Origin: Paguma larvata
Lineage: Eukaryota > Chordata > Mammalia > Carnivora > Viverridae
Length of the DNA stretch: 64,000 nucleotides
Reading direction: 5' to 3'
Assembly: GCA_030068075.1 (NCBI GenBank)
Contig: CM057844.1
Span: forward strand, 4,960,001-5,024,000
A program made the translations under genes and the position numbers. Under the pieces are notes generated by a model. The model was not told where the DNA came from. It saw only the letters and a list, made by a program, of their open reading frames with translations, and searched no databases. This document shows, piece by piece, positions 46,056 through 56,200 of the stretch (the stretch's first letter is position 1; every line of letters starts with the position of its first letter).

Positions 46056-48402
46056 TATGCTTCAGGCTACTGTTTTATTTAGTTAAAAACAACAATTAAA
46101 TTTTAACCTTTTTTTAAGAATAAAAAATGTATAAGATTCAGTTTCAAAATCCCTTTCATTTACTGTATTTATCATAGCCCTGCCTCCAAAGGTTGTTATA
46201 GAAATCTTTTTACCCACTTCTATTTTTAATTATGGCTGTGCATGTGAATTACATTCACAGTCACCTGCCACCAAAACTATTCTTGCAGGAACAAGGTTTG
46301 TTGGTGATCTCTGCCATGATGCACATATTTGGCATTTTCATGAGGCTTCCTCTACTTTGAAGATGCGAACTATTATAAAGAAAAATAACAATGATAAACT
46401 ACCATGAGATTGCTTCCTCACCTTCTAAAATCTTAAAATGAACAATATTTGTCCGGAAAGCAGATGAGGAGGAAGAGGGGAGTCAGGCCTTAGTGTGGTC
46501 AACAGAACGCCAACTGGGTACTTCTCTACTTTTGAGCATCAGAATCCAGGCCTGATTTTTCTGGTTTCAGAATGAAGGTGTTTCAGTTGAGCCTTCGTGC
46601 TTGTGCCTTTTGGTTAGTTTTCCAATTGAAACTTTAGTTTCAAATTGAAAGGGAAATTCATTTCCTAAGTGCCAGCAATGTTTCTTCAACATTCTACCAA
46701 GTCTACCTAAAATTGCAGCCATGTGAAATCTCCATCTCGTCATAAGTGCCTGTTTTACCAATTATGAAGACATTTCATGACTAAAATCCTTTGTATATTT
46801 AAACAGTCCTATACTTTAGATTTCTCTGTTAAAATCATATATGTTTGGAGAAAAATTATATGATTTTATTGGTTTGTAAGACTTTTTATTTTAATAAAAT
46901 GTTTTAAATGCCTTCTGGCATTTAGTAATATTGAAACAGAAAGATACTAGGCTAGCATGCTTGCTTGCTCGTGAAAAAGAAAATAAACTAAATAGTTGGT
47001 ATTTTTAGGGTGAACATGAAATTTTCTGAAATCTCTCAAATCCCCATTTTTAATTAAGTGCTGCTTCACTGAGGAACCATCTACATGTAAAATGTCAACA
47101 TCTGTTCTGTTACTTATGCCATGAGTGGAAATAATTTTGGGCAAAAACATTTCATTTAAAAAAATCACAGTAATATTGAGCATGCAGTCCTTTGAATACT
47201 TATAAAGGACTCAACATATTTTGATAATGTGATAAGGGGTGTTTCCTAGGATATTTTATCATTGAGGCATGAATTTTTCTGAGAGCAAAGCAGTATTAAA
47301 ACAGACATTCTACATGGGATTCTTTCATCACTGAGAATATATTAGTTGGCTGGTAGTAGGGAGGTACAGGTGATGAGGTACCTGGCCTACATTTCCTTGG
47401 ACTTGTTACTCAGCCAGAGTTCCAGTGTGATTGGAATGCTGGGAGTTGATCTCTCTTTAGATGGCTGCAGTTTGGGTAGTGGTAGTGGATGAGACAAAGC
47501 TTATAAATCATCGACCTAATCCACTTACCTTTTTTTTTTTTTTAACCCTTCAAAGGATTAAAGACATCATGACATTCTTCATGAGAAAAATAAATGCCAT
47601 ATTATGTTATTTGTTCACTTGGGGGCTTAATTGATTTATAAGCACTCATTAAGGCTTCAACATAACTTCTCAGACGGACAGATGCACTTATTTTACTGAT
47701 TAAACATTAGGAAGGCAAGTCTCTCTCTTCTGAGGCTTTATAAACATTCAAGAACCTAGACGGCCCATAATTAGACTTCTTGTCTTTTAGGTACAGTATG
47801 TAGGAATTCCAGCTTGGACTATATCCACGCATTATAATGTCTCTCCTCAACTGATTATATGCTACCTCGGTAGGAAATACAGATGTGTTTTTCTTTAAGC
47901 AGGAACAGTGCTTCTGTGTTTTGGAAGGCCTTTCCATGACACTATGTGCCATCCTTATTAAATCCTTTGTTTCAGTGTCTTGGGATCATTCCATAACTAA
48001 TATAATAAGCTCTCAGCAGCTGTCATGGGTGCAGTGTTGGAAGGATACAGAACTGTTCTTGGATCTACCCTGGCTCCTTGTCAAGTTCACTCCTCCTTGC
48101 TCCTTTTGGCTAGCTTGTCATTTCTCCACTCTGAGATGTGTTCCTCACATCCATAGACTGTGCTTCAGTTTCTTTGATTAGGCCTTAAAACGCCAACAAC
48201 ATATATACTCAAAATAACACCCAATGGGAGAATGATAATTGTCTAGAAATCAGTCTATCTTCATTTGTGTGGGGTGAGCAGTAGAGCTTTGGGGATGATT
48301 ATGTTAATGACAAGTGTAGCAGGACAGTAGAGGAAAGGGATTAGTGGTGGAGGTGAGACACAACTCTTTAAACTCCCTCCAAAGTTTCAAAAGAAAAACA
48401 AA

Positions 48403-48480
48403 GCAGGGCTCCTAGCTGACTCTTATCTCAGGATTGTGAGTTCCAGCCCCACATTAGGTGTAGAGATTGCTTCAACAAAC
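48403..48480 (+). mobile_element. Short carnivoran SINE fragment, forward
   Basis: gggctcctagctgactctta, atctcaggattgtgagttcc, agccccacattaggtgtaga then gattgctt and an A-rich tail is the short SINEC variant whose body ends with gttgggtgtagagattac and an A-rich tail. It is truncated and diverged. Confidence 0.6.
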
Positions 48481-49350
48481 AAGCAAACAAACTTTAGAAA
48501 AAAAGAAGCAAAGCAAAAACAACTTAAACAGGAAGCTGAAAGTAAAGATATTAGAAAAAAAATCAAATCAGCAACTACGATAAATATAAACTGTATAGAC
48601 TTGCAGTTAAAATCAGAAAGTCGTGAGTTAGACTGAAGAACTGAAACCAAGCCCCCGTGGTGTTTACCAGCGGTAACCCTAATACGTGATGTTCAGAAAG
48701 ATCATAAGTAAGTACGTACATTGGTAGCTAGGAAGAAGATCGCTGAGCTAAATGTATGTCAGTTACATAAACTTTAAAGCACAAATCACTTATTAGTGAC
48801 AGCAATAATTCTGAATTTATATGAACTTCATAGCCTCCAGATACATGAAGCAAAATTTGACAGAATTACAAGGAACTACTAATAAAACCATAGTCATAGT
48901 GGGAAATTTTAACATGAGTTCTCATTAACTGATGAGTTAAACAGAAAAATATTGGAATAGAGAAGACGTACACAATGCAATTAATCCTGATTGGATATAT
49001 ATATAAAACTTTGAACTTCAAAATACGTGTGATTTTTAAAAGCACATGGAACATTTACAAAAATTGACCAATTAGATCATTAAATCTCAACACATGTCCA
49101 TGCTTTGAAACTATACCACATCCTGTGAATATGATGAAATAAATTAAGAATAAAAAGATAAAAGAAAACTACATTAAGAAACTAAGCACTGCACTTCAAA
49201 TAAATTAAGTCCAAAAGAAATTAAATTGTGAATTAGAAAATACTCAAACAGAACTACAGTGAAATTTACATACCATTATCTCTAGATTATAGCTGAAGAC
49301 TTATATGGAGGAAAATATATGGCCTTAGGTGTGTATATTAGAAGAGAAAA

Positions 49351-49538
49351 TTATTGGGGTGCCTGAGTGGCTCAGTTGGTTAAGCATCTGACTCCTGATT
49401 TTGGCTCAGGTCATGATCTCATATTTCATGGGACCAAACTCTGACAGCATGGAGCCTGCTTAGGATTCTCTCTCTCCCTTTTGCTGCCCTTCCCCTGCTC
49501 ATGTGTGTGTGCGCTCTCTCTCTCTCTCTCTCTCAAAA
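49351..49538 (+). mobile_element. SINEC-type SINE, forward, with target-site duplication
   Basis: Head gtgcctgagtggctcagttg, middle catgatctcatatttcatgg, shortened body and a GT then CT tail. Flanked by tagaagagaaaa at 49339-49350 and 49539-49550 (12 of 12). It inserted into old L1 sequence. Confidence 0.92.
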
Positions 49539-50071
49539 TAGAAGAGAAAAGGAAATTACTGGTCTATGTATCCTATTCAAAAAATGATCTATGTGTCCTG
49601 TTCAAAAAATTAAGAAAAGAATGGCAGAATAGTATATAGAAGTTAATAAAAATGAACTAATAAAGCTAAGAGTATGCATATATAGTAGTATATATATAGT
49701 AGAAAGCAGTGAAGATGATCAAAAAACTGTTCAAAAGCATTAATAAAATAAACAGTAGGCAGGATTAATTAAGGAAAAATAATGAGGGTAAAAAGGAACA
49801 GAACTATAAAAACAGGGTAAGCTTTAAAAAAATAATACAGTAGTTTAATTTGAATAGATTTATAAAAATAAAGGACCATTCCCAATTTCACTGAAGCTTC
49901 AAATAAAAGAAAAACTATCTTTTCCTGTTGCAGAGATTAGAAAGAAAGAAAGCTCCCAAAATTCTGTTATTTACCTTGTGATACCTTGACAGTAAACCCA
50001 GACAAAGTGAGTATTGAAAAAGGAAAATTAGAGTCTGTCTTACTTAAAGACCTATAAATGAAAATCCTAAA

Positions 50072-50259
50072 GGGTACAGGAGTGGCTCAGTCAGATAAGC
50101 ATCTGACTTTTGGTTTTGGCTTAGGTCATGATTTCACAACTTTATGAGTTCGAGCCCTGTACTGGCAGCATGGAGCCTGCTTAGGATTCTCTCTCCTTCT
50201 CTGCTCCTCCCCAACTTGCACTGTCTCTCTCAAATAAACTTAAAAAAAATTTTTTTAAC
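50072..50259 (+). mobile_element. SINEC-type SINE, forward, with target-site duplication
   Basis: Head gggtacaggagtggctcagt, B-box-like gagttcgagccctgt, body gcatggagcctgcttaggat. Flanked by gaaaatcctaaa (50060-50071) and gaagatcctaaa (50260-50271), 11 of 12. Inserted in old L1. Confidence 0.92.
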
Positions 50260-50508
50260 GAAGATCCTAAATAAAGCATTAGCAAATTAAATCCAAGGAT
50301 ATTAGGAAAAGATCATACCTACATCAGAGCTAAGGGAAGTTCACTTCAGAAATGCAAAAGCAAATAATAATAATGATGATGCAGAAATAAAAGCCTATCA
50401 TGAGAAAGACAGCAGACAAATGCCAACTGAAGAACATTCTGCTAAATACCTGATCAGTTCTCCTCAAAACGATTAAGGTCATCAAAAACAAGGACACGGC
50501 CAAGAGGA

Positions 50509-50688
50509 GGTGAAAGAAACATGACAATTAAATGTAATGTGTTATCCTGGGTGGAATCCTGGAACAGAAAAATTAAAAAAAGACATTAGGTTAAAAACGG
50601 TGAAAGAAACATGACAATTAAATGTAATGTGTTATCCTGGGTGGAATCCTGGAACAGAAAAATTAAAAAAAGACATTAGGTTAAAAAC
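50509..50688 (+). repeat. Perfect 90-bp tandem duplication
   Basis: 50509-50598 and 50599-50688 are identical, both starting ggtgaaagaaacatgacaat and ending acattaggttaaaaac. The duplicated unit is itself part of the old L1 3' UTR. Complete identity in otherwise diverged sequence says the duplication is recent, or an assembly artefact. Confidence 0.97.
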
Positions 50689-51374
50689 CAAAGAGATCTA
50701 AATGAAGTATGGACTTTATGTAATAATGTTTCGCTATTGGTCTATTAATTATAGTAGATGTGCTATGCGTACATAAGATGTTAGCAATAGGGGATGTTAT
50801 ATTAGACATTGGTCTAATGTTAAGTTAGACATAAATCCACAAGGACAAGGACGGCGGGGGAAAAAAGGCAGTAGTAACCAACTTTTAAAAGTTGAGAACA
50901 GAGGACACATGGCCAAGGTTTCGGCAGACCTGAGGGCACTGAATGCTGTGTTGGTACCAGGGAAAGCCAGGAAGCAAGCTGACTGTAGTACTGTAGGTTC
51001 CCTAAAAGGGTTAGAAAATTGCCCATATGAGGTAGCTATAGAAGTAGGAGGTAATGGTGGGGCTAAACACAGACAGACTGTTTGGAAGTCTATTTAAGAA
51101 ATAGTTAGAACTTCATCTCAGAAGAGGAAGCAAATAAATTGGGAGGTTTCTGGCCTGCAGTCACCAATAAACAGCTAAATGCAGAGGTGCTGTCTTAAAA
51201 AAGGAACTTAATAAGAGTTTGCATAGTCTCTGAGCAGTAGACAGTCTTTTTCCTAGAATTTGGGGAAAAGCCCCAAAGATATGTATGTTTTAGGTTTTCT
51301 GAGAACATGGTGGAACTCTCCAAAGATAATGCCTGTGCACTATGCTTCCATTCAACTGTGTGTGGACCATTCTT

Positions 51375-51651
51375 TTTTTTTGTTTTTCGTTTTTTTTTTT
51401 GTTATAATAGTTTATTTTCAAATTGGTTTACATATAACACCCAGTGTTCATCCCAACATGTGCCCTTTTTAATGCCCATCACCCCCTCTCCCCCCTCCCT
51501 CATCCCCCTTACCCTCAGTTTTTTCTCAGTCTTTGAGAGTCTCTTATGTTTTATCTCCCTCCCTCTCTGTGTCTTTTTTTTTTTTTTCTTTTCAAATTGG
51601 TTTACATATAATACCCAGTGTTCATCCCAACAAGTGACCTCTTTAATGCCG
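51375..51651 (-). mobile_element. L1 3'-end insertion carrying two tails, reverse, with target-site duplication
   Basis: Flanked by gtgtggaccattctt at 51360-51374 and 51652-51666 (15 of 15). Inside, the L1 3'-terminal block starting ttcaaattggtttacatata occurs twice, at 51417-51476 and 51591-51650, each 60 bp with about four differences and each followed on the minus strand by its own A tract (T runs at about 51372-51402 and 51574-51587). One set of flanks for two L1 tails means a single insertion event. Confidence 0.92.
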
Positions 51652-52097
51652 GTGTGGACCATTCTTAAATATGAGCTGGTAGCCAAGGATCCTCAGTCAT
51701 TTGAAGAAGATATCCAATATGAAAAATACGAGACAAATATAAGAATATGGGATGAAGTAGAATGGAGCAGATCTTAAAAGGAGTCTGAAAACAAGAGTCT
51801 GTTTAATCCATCCCCCCATCAAAGGGATTAAGAGTACACTTATCTTAATGAACAGAGTAATGTATAGAATTCTTGAATCATTATATTGTACACCTAAAAC
51901 TAATATATATCACTATAATTTTTTTTACTTTAGAATTTTAAAAAGGCAAAAAAAAAGAGTCTGGGAAGAAATAAAATTTTAAAAAGCTATTATATTTAGC
52001 GAGGCAAGAATATATAGCATCCATGAAACAAGGACCAAGAGTATAAAAATGGACAGAAAATAAGAAAGAGCTTTTGGATATTGAAAATATGAACAGA

Positions 52098-52289
52098 GGG
52101 GTGTCTGGGTGGCTCAGTTCGTTGAGCATCTAGCTCTTGATTTCAGCCCAGGTCATGATCTCAGAGTCACGGGATCAAGCCCCATGTCGGGCTTCTCGCT
52201 GAGTGTGGAATCTGCTTAAGGTTTTCTCTCTCTCTCTTTCTGCCCCTCTCCCCCACTCATGTTCTCTAAAATAAAAATAAAATAAAATA
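52098..52289 (+). mobile_element. SINEC-type SINE, forward
   Basis: Head gggtgtctgggtggctcagt, middle gatttcagcccaggtcatga, gggatcaagccccatgtcgg, then CT-rich tract and aaaataaaaataaaataaaa tail. Flanks contain aaatatgaacag and aaatatgacag, an imperfect duplication. Confidence 0.9.
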
Positions 52290-52529
52290 GAAATATGACA
52301 GCAGAAATAAAATCAAGTCAATGGAAGTCAGTACAATACCTGAGTATTGTAGTTGAAAGGATCTAATGAATTGGCAAAGACAGTGACTGAAAATAGATAC
52401 CAGGAGACACCAAGAGGTTTCAGAACACTAGGTACAAAGAGGATACTAAAATTTTGCCAAGTTAATAATTTTCCGTAAAATAATTTCAAGCATCAAAATG
52501 CTGTTTGCTGACTTTAAAATCACAAAGGA

Positions 52530-52765
52530 GGGGCACCTGGATGGCTCCGTCGGTTGGGTAACCAACTTCAGCTCAGGTCATGATCTCGTGGTCTGTGGGT
52601 TTGAACCCCACATTGGGCTCTGTTCTGACAGCTCAGAGCCTAGAGCCTGCTTCAGGTTCTGTGTCTCCCTCTCTCTCTGGCCCTCCCCGCTTGCTCTCTC
52701 TTTCTCTCTCTCTCTTTCTTTCTCTCTCTCTCTCTCTCTCAAAAATAAATAAACATTAAAAAAAT
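52530..52765 (+). mobile_element. SINEC-type SINE, forward, full length with target-site duplication
   Basis: The best-preserved copy: gggcacctggatggctccgt head, catgatctcgtggtctgtgg, ttgaaccccacattgggctc, gacagctcagagcctagagc, a long CT microsatellite and aaaaataaataaacatta tail. Flanked by tttaaaatcacaaagga at 52513-52529 and 52766-52782 (17 of 17), so young. Confidence 0.95.
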
Positions 52766-52984
52766 TTTAAAATCACAAAGGAAAGTATAAGAAATAGAAG
52801 CAAGCATTTCCATCACAGAATTCTATACCCAACGAAACTATGGACTATAAGTCAGGGAACAAACACTTGGAGATCTGTAGAGACATGCCCCTTTCTCAAG
52901 CACCACGAGGAGATATGACCCACTAAAAGGAAGAAATAAGCAAAGAAATACTGTCTGCCATTTTGTGATTCTGGTCTTACAAAA

Positions 52985-53460
52985 TAGACTATAAACATAC
53001 ATTCACACAAAGACCTGTACACAAATGTTTATGGTAGCTTTCTTATAATCATTGAAAACAGAAGGAAACTATCCAAATGTCCTTCAACAGGTGAATGGAT
53101 GAACAAACTATGGTATATCCATAAAATGGAATATTAACCTACAATAGGAAGAAGCCTCCAAATGGATGAATCTCACATGCGTTAAGCTATGTGATGGCAC
53201 CCACACCGCAAGGACCCATACTGTAGGGTTTATATGACATTCTGGAAAAGGCAAAACTCTAGGAACAGAAAACAGCAGTGTCTGTGAGGGGCAAAGAATA
53301 AGGGGAGGGGACTCCTTATAAAGGGGCACTTTTGGAGTGATGAGGTTGTTCCATATATTAATTTTCATGGCAGGTTGTGGTGACAGTTACATGGTTGTAT
53401 ACACTTCTTAAAACTCCTTGAGTCTAAAAAGGGTAAAATTTATTGTAAACAAATTATACC
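52985..53460 (+). mobile_element. Old L1 3' end, forward
   Basis: tccaaatgtccttcaacagg, tgaatggatgaacaaactat, ggtatatccataaaatggaa, tattaacctacaataggaag then gtgatgaggttgttccatat and ggtaaaatttattgtaaaca follow L1 3' ORF2-end and 3'-UTR text. 52783-52984 may belong to the same element but is less clear. Confidence 0.85.
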
Positions 53461-53494
53461 CCGAGAAGCCTGAGTTAATAACAGCCACCACAAA

Positions 53495-53600
53495 GATCAT
53501 CCCAGCAAGGAGGCCTTCCCTGGCCATCTCCTTTTCATGGCCCTGTTCCCTACCCATCCTGCTCATTAGGAGACTCTCCTCCTTCCCCTCCTCTACTATA
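53495..53600 (+). repeat. Possible L2 fragment, forward
   Basis: The phrase caaggaggccttccctggcc and following atctcc resemble the L2 ORF2 end (gaggccttccctgaccacc). Short; could be chance similarity. Confidence 0.4.
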
Positions 53601-53857
53601 TAAAACCTTTCACAGGATCTCCAGGAATCGTTTTATCATCTCTAGGTTGTTGCCCTTTTAGTTTGAAGAATCAAAAGTCACTTGACCTTTCTGCACATTC
53701 TGCTTTTCCATCCTTTTGAATCGTCAGCTATTGCACACTTTTCATCTTTATTTTACCCTGAATATGTAAATTGTCGAGCATCATTGATTTGCATTGAAGA
53801 GAAAGGGCTGTAATGATGAAGTCAAGATTGTGTTCACAGACATGTTTTCATCCGTAG

Positions 53858-54051
53858 ATAGCAGTGAATGCCTTGCAGATGACTGCAGTATAATTGCTGG
53901 AGGGAACCTCACCGGTTGGCACCCGGACTCCGCCGCTGTGTTATGGCGAAGAGTCTTGGGAATCCTCGGAGATGTGAATAATATCCAGTCACCCAAGATT
54001 CATGCCAAAGTTTTTGGCCATCTCTATGAACTCTGGTATAAGCTAGCAAAG
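53858..54051 (+). CDS. RALGAPA1: RALGAPA1 internal exon K (phase 1-0)
   Basis: The acceptor is catccgtag and the donor AAG|gtatgt. It encodes [20 protein letters not shown], then [20 protein letters not shown] and [20 protein letters not shown], ending LAK. After the acidic start the protein becomes ordered and helical again. The reading frame stays open upstream of the acceptor, and another AG at 53838-53839 lies 18 nt earlier in the same frame; using it would add six residues (DMFSSV). I chose 53858 because the resulting Asp-Ser-Ser-Glu-Cys junction agrees with remembered RALGAPA1. The polypyrimidine tract before both AGs is poor. Length is 194 nt. Confidence 0.94.
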
Positions 54052-54884
54052 GTATGTCCTTCCACATTCCCTTTTGTGGTAAGAGGGGAAAATTGATTTA
54101 TGATTTAACATCAAAACCCTTTTGGCAGTCAACTACTGAACGTAATCTGGAACACATATTTGGTATTTAGACAAAATTGTTTGTCACAGAATAAATAATA
54201 AATAACTTACAATTTGGTCATTTTATAATGCAGAAGAGCTATTTCATTTTATGCATATATAGAATATTACTGTAGGACATTAAGGGATAGGATATTGAGT
54301 AGTTTTTGTTATTTTCTTTGTAAAAGTGATACCGGTTTTATTGTACAAGATTTAAAAAATGTAGAAAAGTACCAATGAAATTAACATCACCATTCCACAG
54401 AGATAATGAGTATAAATATATAGTTGTAATTCTGTGGATAAACACATTTTTTGCAAAAGTAGAATCTTAGAATACATACAACTTCCATTCTGGGTTTTGT
54501 TTCTAATGTATGCTTTCCCCAGGTTATTAAGTTTTTTGGGTTTTGTTTTTGTTTTTTGGAAACGTGATTCATATTTATACAGTATAACTTGTTAGGCCAT
54601 TCCTTATCATTTGATGTTCAGGACCTTCTGAGGCATTAACGCTCAAGGGAAAACAACACCCTCATTTTGTATTAAATCTAAAACCATGCACAGTAAGTGA
54701 GACATGCAATTCAAAACAGCAGTAGATCTCACGATAGAAGAAAAACTTGTGAATATTGTAGGTTTTCACTCAACATGTAGAAATTTAATGAGAAGCAACT
54801 ATTTGGTCATGGCACACAATTTTGAAATATCATTGGGATAAACTAAGTGTGGCCTTTCTTAAAATTCTCCTCTTTGTAAATTAG
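54052..54884. other. Intron K-L (833 nt)
   Basis: AT-rich intron without recognisable repeats apart from a T-rich segment near 54530-54560. Confidence 0.7.
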
Positions 54885-54983
54885 ATACGGGATAATCTGG
54901 CAATAAGCCTGGATAACCAGTCTTCTCCGTCTCCACCGATCCTGATCCCACCACTCAGAATGTTTGCATCATGGCTATTTAAG
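54885..54983 (+). CDS. RALGAPA1: RALGAPA1 internal exon L (33 codons, phase 0-0), followed by a GC donor
   Basis: The acceptor is tgtaaattag. It encodes [18 protein letters not shown] followed by [15 protein letters not shown], with a short Ser/Pro turn ([13 protein letters not shown]) between two helical parts. The exon is 99 nt and phase 0 at both ends. The donor is AAG|gcaagt: there is no GT at the position the reading frame requires, and GC with AAG before and AAGT after is the standard form of a GC-AG donor. Using the nearest downstream GT (54988) would add four nucleotides and put exon M out of frame, with a stop within a few codons. The short intron that follows is 238 nt. Confidence 0.95.
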
Positions 54984-55221
54984 GCAAGTGGATATGTGTT
55001 TATTCCTTTATTGCAATTTCCTCTTCCTTTCTGAAATTGAGTTTAAAAAATGTAATTGCCCAAGACTGCACGTTTTGAAGACAAGCTAAATCTTACTAAA
55101 GTCACTGACTGCATCCTTCATCTCCATAAACAAGTCTTATGGAATACTGAGAAGTAAATGAAATGTCGAAGTGCTCTGCATCTGGAGTTGATTAAATCTT
55201 TAAACCTCATCTCCTTGGCAG
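54984..55221 (+). other. RALGAPA1: GC-AG intron L-M (238 nt)
   Basis: Begins gcaagtgg after AAG and ends ccttggcag. Reading frame, remembered protein sequence (…SWLFK then ATTLPNEY…) and the good fit of AAG|GCAAGT to known GC donors all agree. It is the only non-GT donor among the thirteen exons here. Confidence 0.9.
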
Positions 55222-55377
55222 GCGACGACATTGCCGAATGAATATAAGGAAGGCAAACTACAAGCTTACAGACTGATCTGTGCCATGATGACCAGACGCC
55301 AAGATGTTCTGCCCAACAGGGACTTCCTGGTGCATTTTTACCTTGTGATGCACCTGGGATTAACCAGCGAGGATCAG
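55222..55377 (+). CDS. RALGAPA1: RALGAPA1 internal exon M (52 codons, phase 0-0), last in window
   Basis: The acceptor is tccttggcag and the donor CAG|gtattc, which is weak beyond GT. It encodes [18 protein letters not shown], then [17 protein letters not shown] and [17 protein letters not shown]. This is highly conserved helical scaffold sequence and matches remembered RALGAPA1 almost perfectly. It is 156 nt, phase 0 at both ends. No further exon is recognisable between 55378 and 64000; the expected continuation (a DVLNTII-like start followed by a Cys/Ser-containing helix) does not appear, so the next exon must lie beyond the window. The Rap/Ran-GAP catalytic domain would come many exons later. 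Confidence 0.95.
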
Positions 55378-56039
55378 GTATTCTGTGACTCCCTTATCAC
55401 GGTAGCCCACTAAGTGAAAAGCGCATATCCGTTTTTGTAGGTTAAATTAGGGTTCATGGAAAGACATCAAACGTGTTGAAATTCTCAGTGGTTTTAGCTC
55501 TTCTACACACAAAAACCACGTTGGTCTTCCAAAAATATAAATCAGATTCTATCACGTCTCTGCTTCTTCTCTCCACTGACCTTGCATTGCGTCGACCAAA
55601 TTTGAACTTTGTTCTATGGGTTATATAGTGCTTTATTATCTAACCTCAGCTTATGTTGTCAAATTCAAAAGTGCTGTCTCAACCCCTTGTTGTTGGGATT
55701 CTGCATTAGATATTATTTGAAGAAGATCGTTGTGGCCACTTAAAAATGCTTGAAAACTATTATTTTAGTAGGTAGGATATTTTCGTAAAAGACTTCGCAC
55801 ATAAATTAGGGGTGCTGATATTTCGTGATGAGGAGTTATTTTAATTTCTCCCAAAGGAACATGATTGGTAGGTTAAGTTGAAACAGAAAGGTCAGAGGAG
55901 CCAGTAGTGATGGCCCTTCCTTATAGATCCTGGGTGTGCAGGGTAGGAAGGATGTGGCCAGTCCCTGGCCTCCCTATACCTGCCCCTGGGCAGAGGGTTA
56001 AGGAGGGGAGCAGGAACACCCAGAATCCTGTTCTCTGCT

Positions 56040-56200
56040 TGAATGTCAAGCAGAGGAGTGATATGGCTGGTGTGTACTTCACAGAGATTATTTTGAACTC
56101 CTTTTGGTGGATGGATTTGAAAATGTGACGGTGGTAGGGTAGAGTGGGAGGTTGGGCCTGGAGACAGATTAATTAGGAAGTGGTCAAACGAATATAGAAT
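56040..56200 (-). repeat. L2 LINE fragment, reverse
   Basis: caagcagaggagtgatatgg then tggatttgaaaatgtgacgg, gagtgggaggttgggcctgg and gacagattaattaggaagtg follow L2 in reverse (…gcagaggagtgacatgatct…ttaggaggctattgca). Confidence 0.65.

Larger units (their letters stand above)
48560..50820 (+). mobile_element. Old L1, forward, broken by two SINEs and a tandem duplication
   Basis: L1 ORF2 text runs forward in pieces: acaatgcaattaatcctgat, aaaattgaccaattagatca, aaagcattagcaaattaaat, gaaaagatcatacctacatc, and the 3'-UTR text atcctgggtggaatcctgga, acattaggttaaaaac and gtatggactttatgtaataa. It is interrupted by SINEs at 49351-49538 and 50072-50259. All frames are broken. Confidence 0.75.
41423..53857. 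other. Intron J-K (12,435 nt), dense in mobile elements
   Basis: The longest complete intron in the window. It holds a MIR, a CA repeat, a pair of inverted SINEs, an LTR-like block, forward old L1 pieces, two L2 pieces, five further SINE copies, a 90-bp tandem duplication and a double L1 tail. Unique-looking gaps are 41430-42190, 43660-44520, 46060-48400 and 53600-53830. Confidence 0.7.

Noticed and set aside
51307..51777. 156-codon + strand frame with a repeated SNWFTYNTQCSSQ phrase
   Set aside because: The repeated peptide is only the translated double L1 tail; non-coding. The DNA arrangement itself is reported as a finding.
54988..54989. GT four bases after the GC donor of exon L
   Set aside because: Would leave exon M out of frame with an early stop, so the GC donor at 54984 is preferred.
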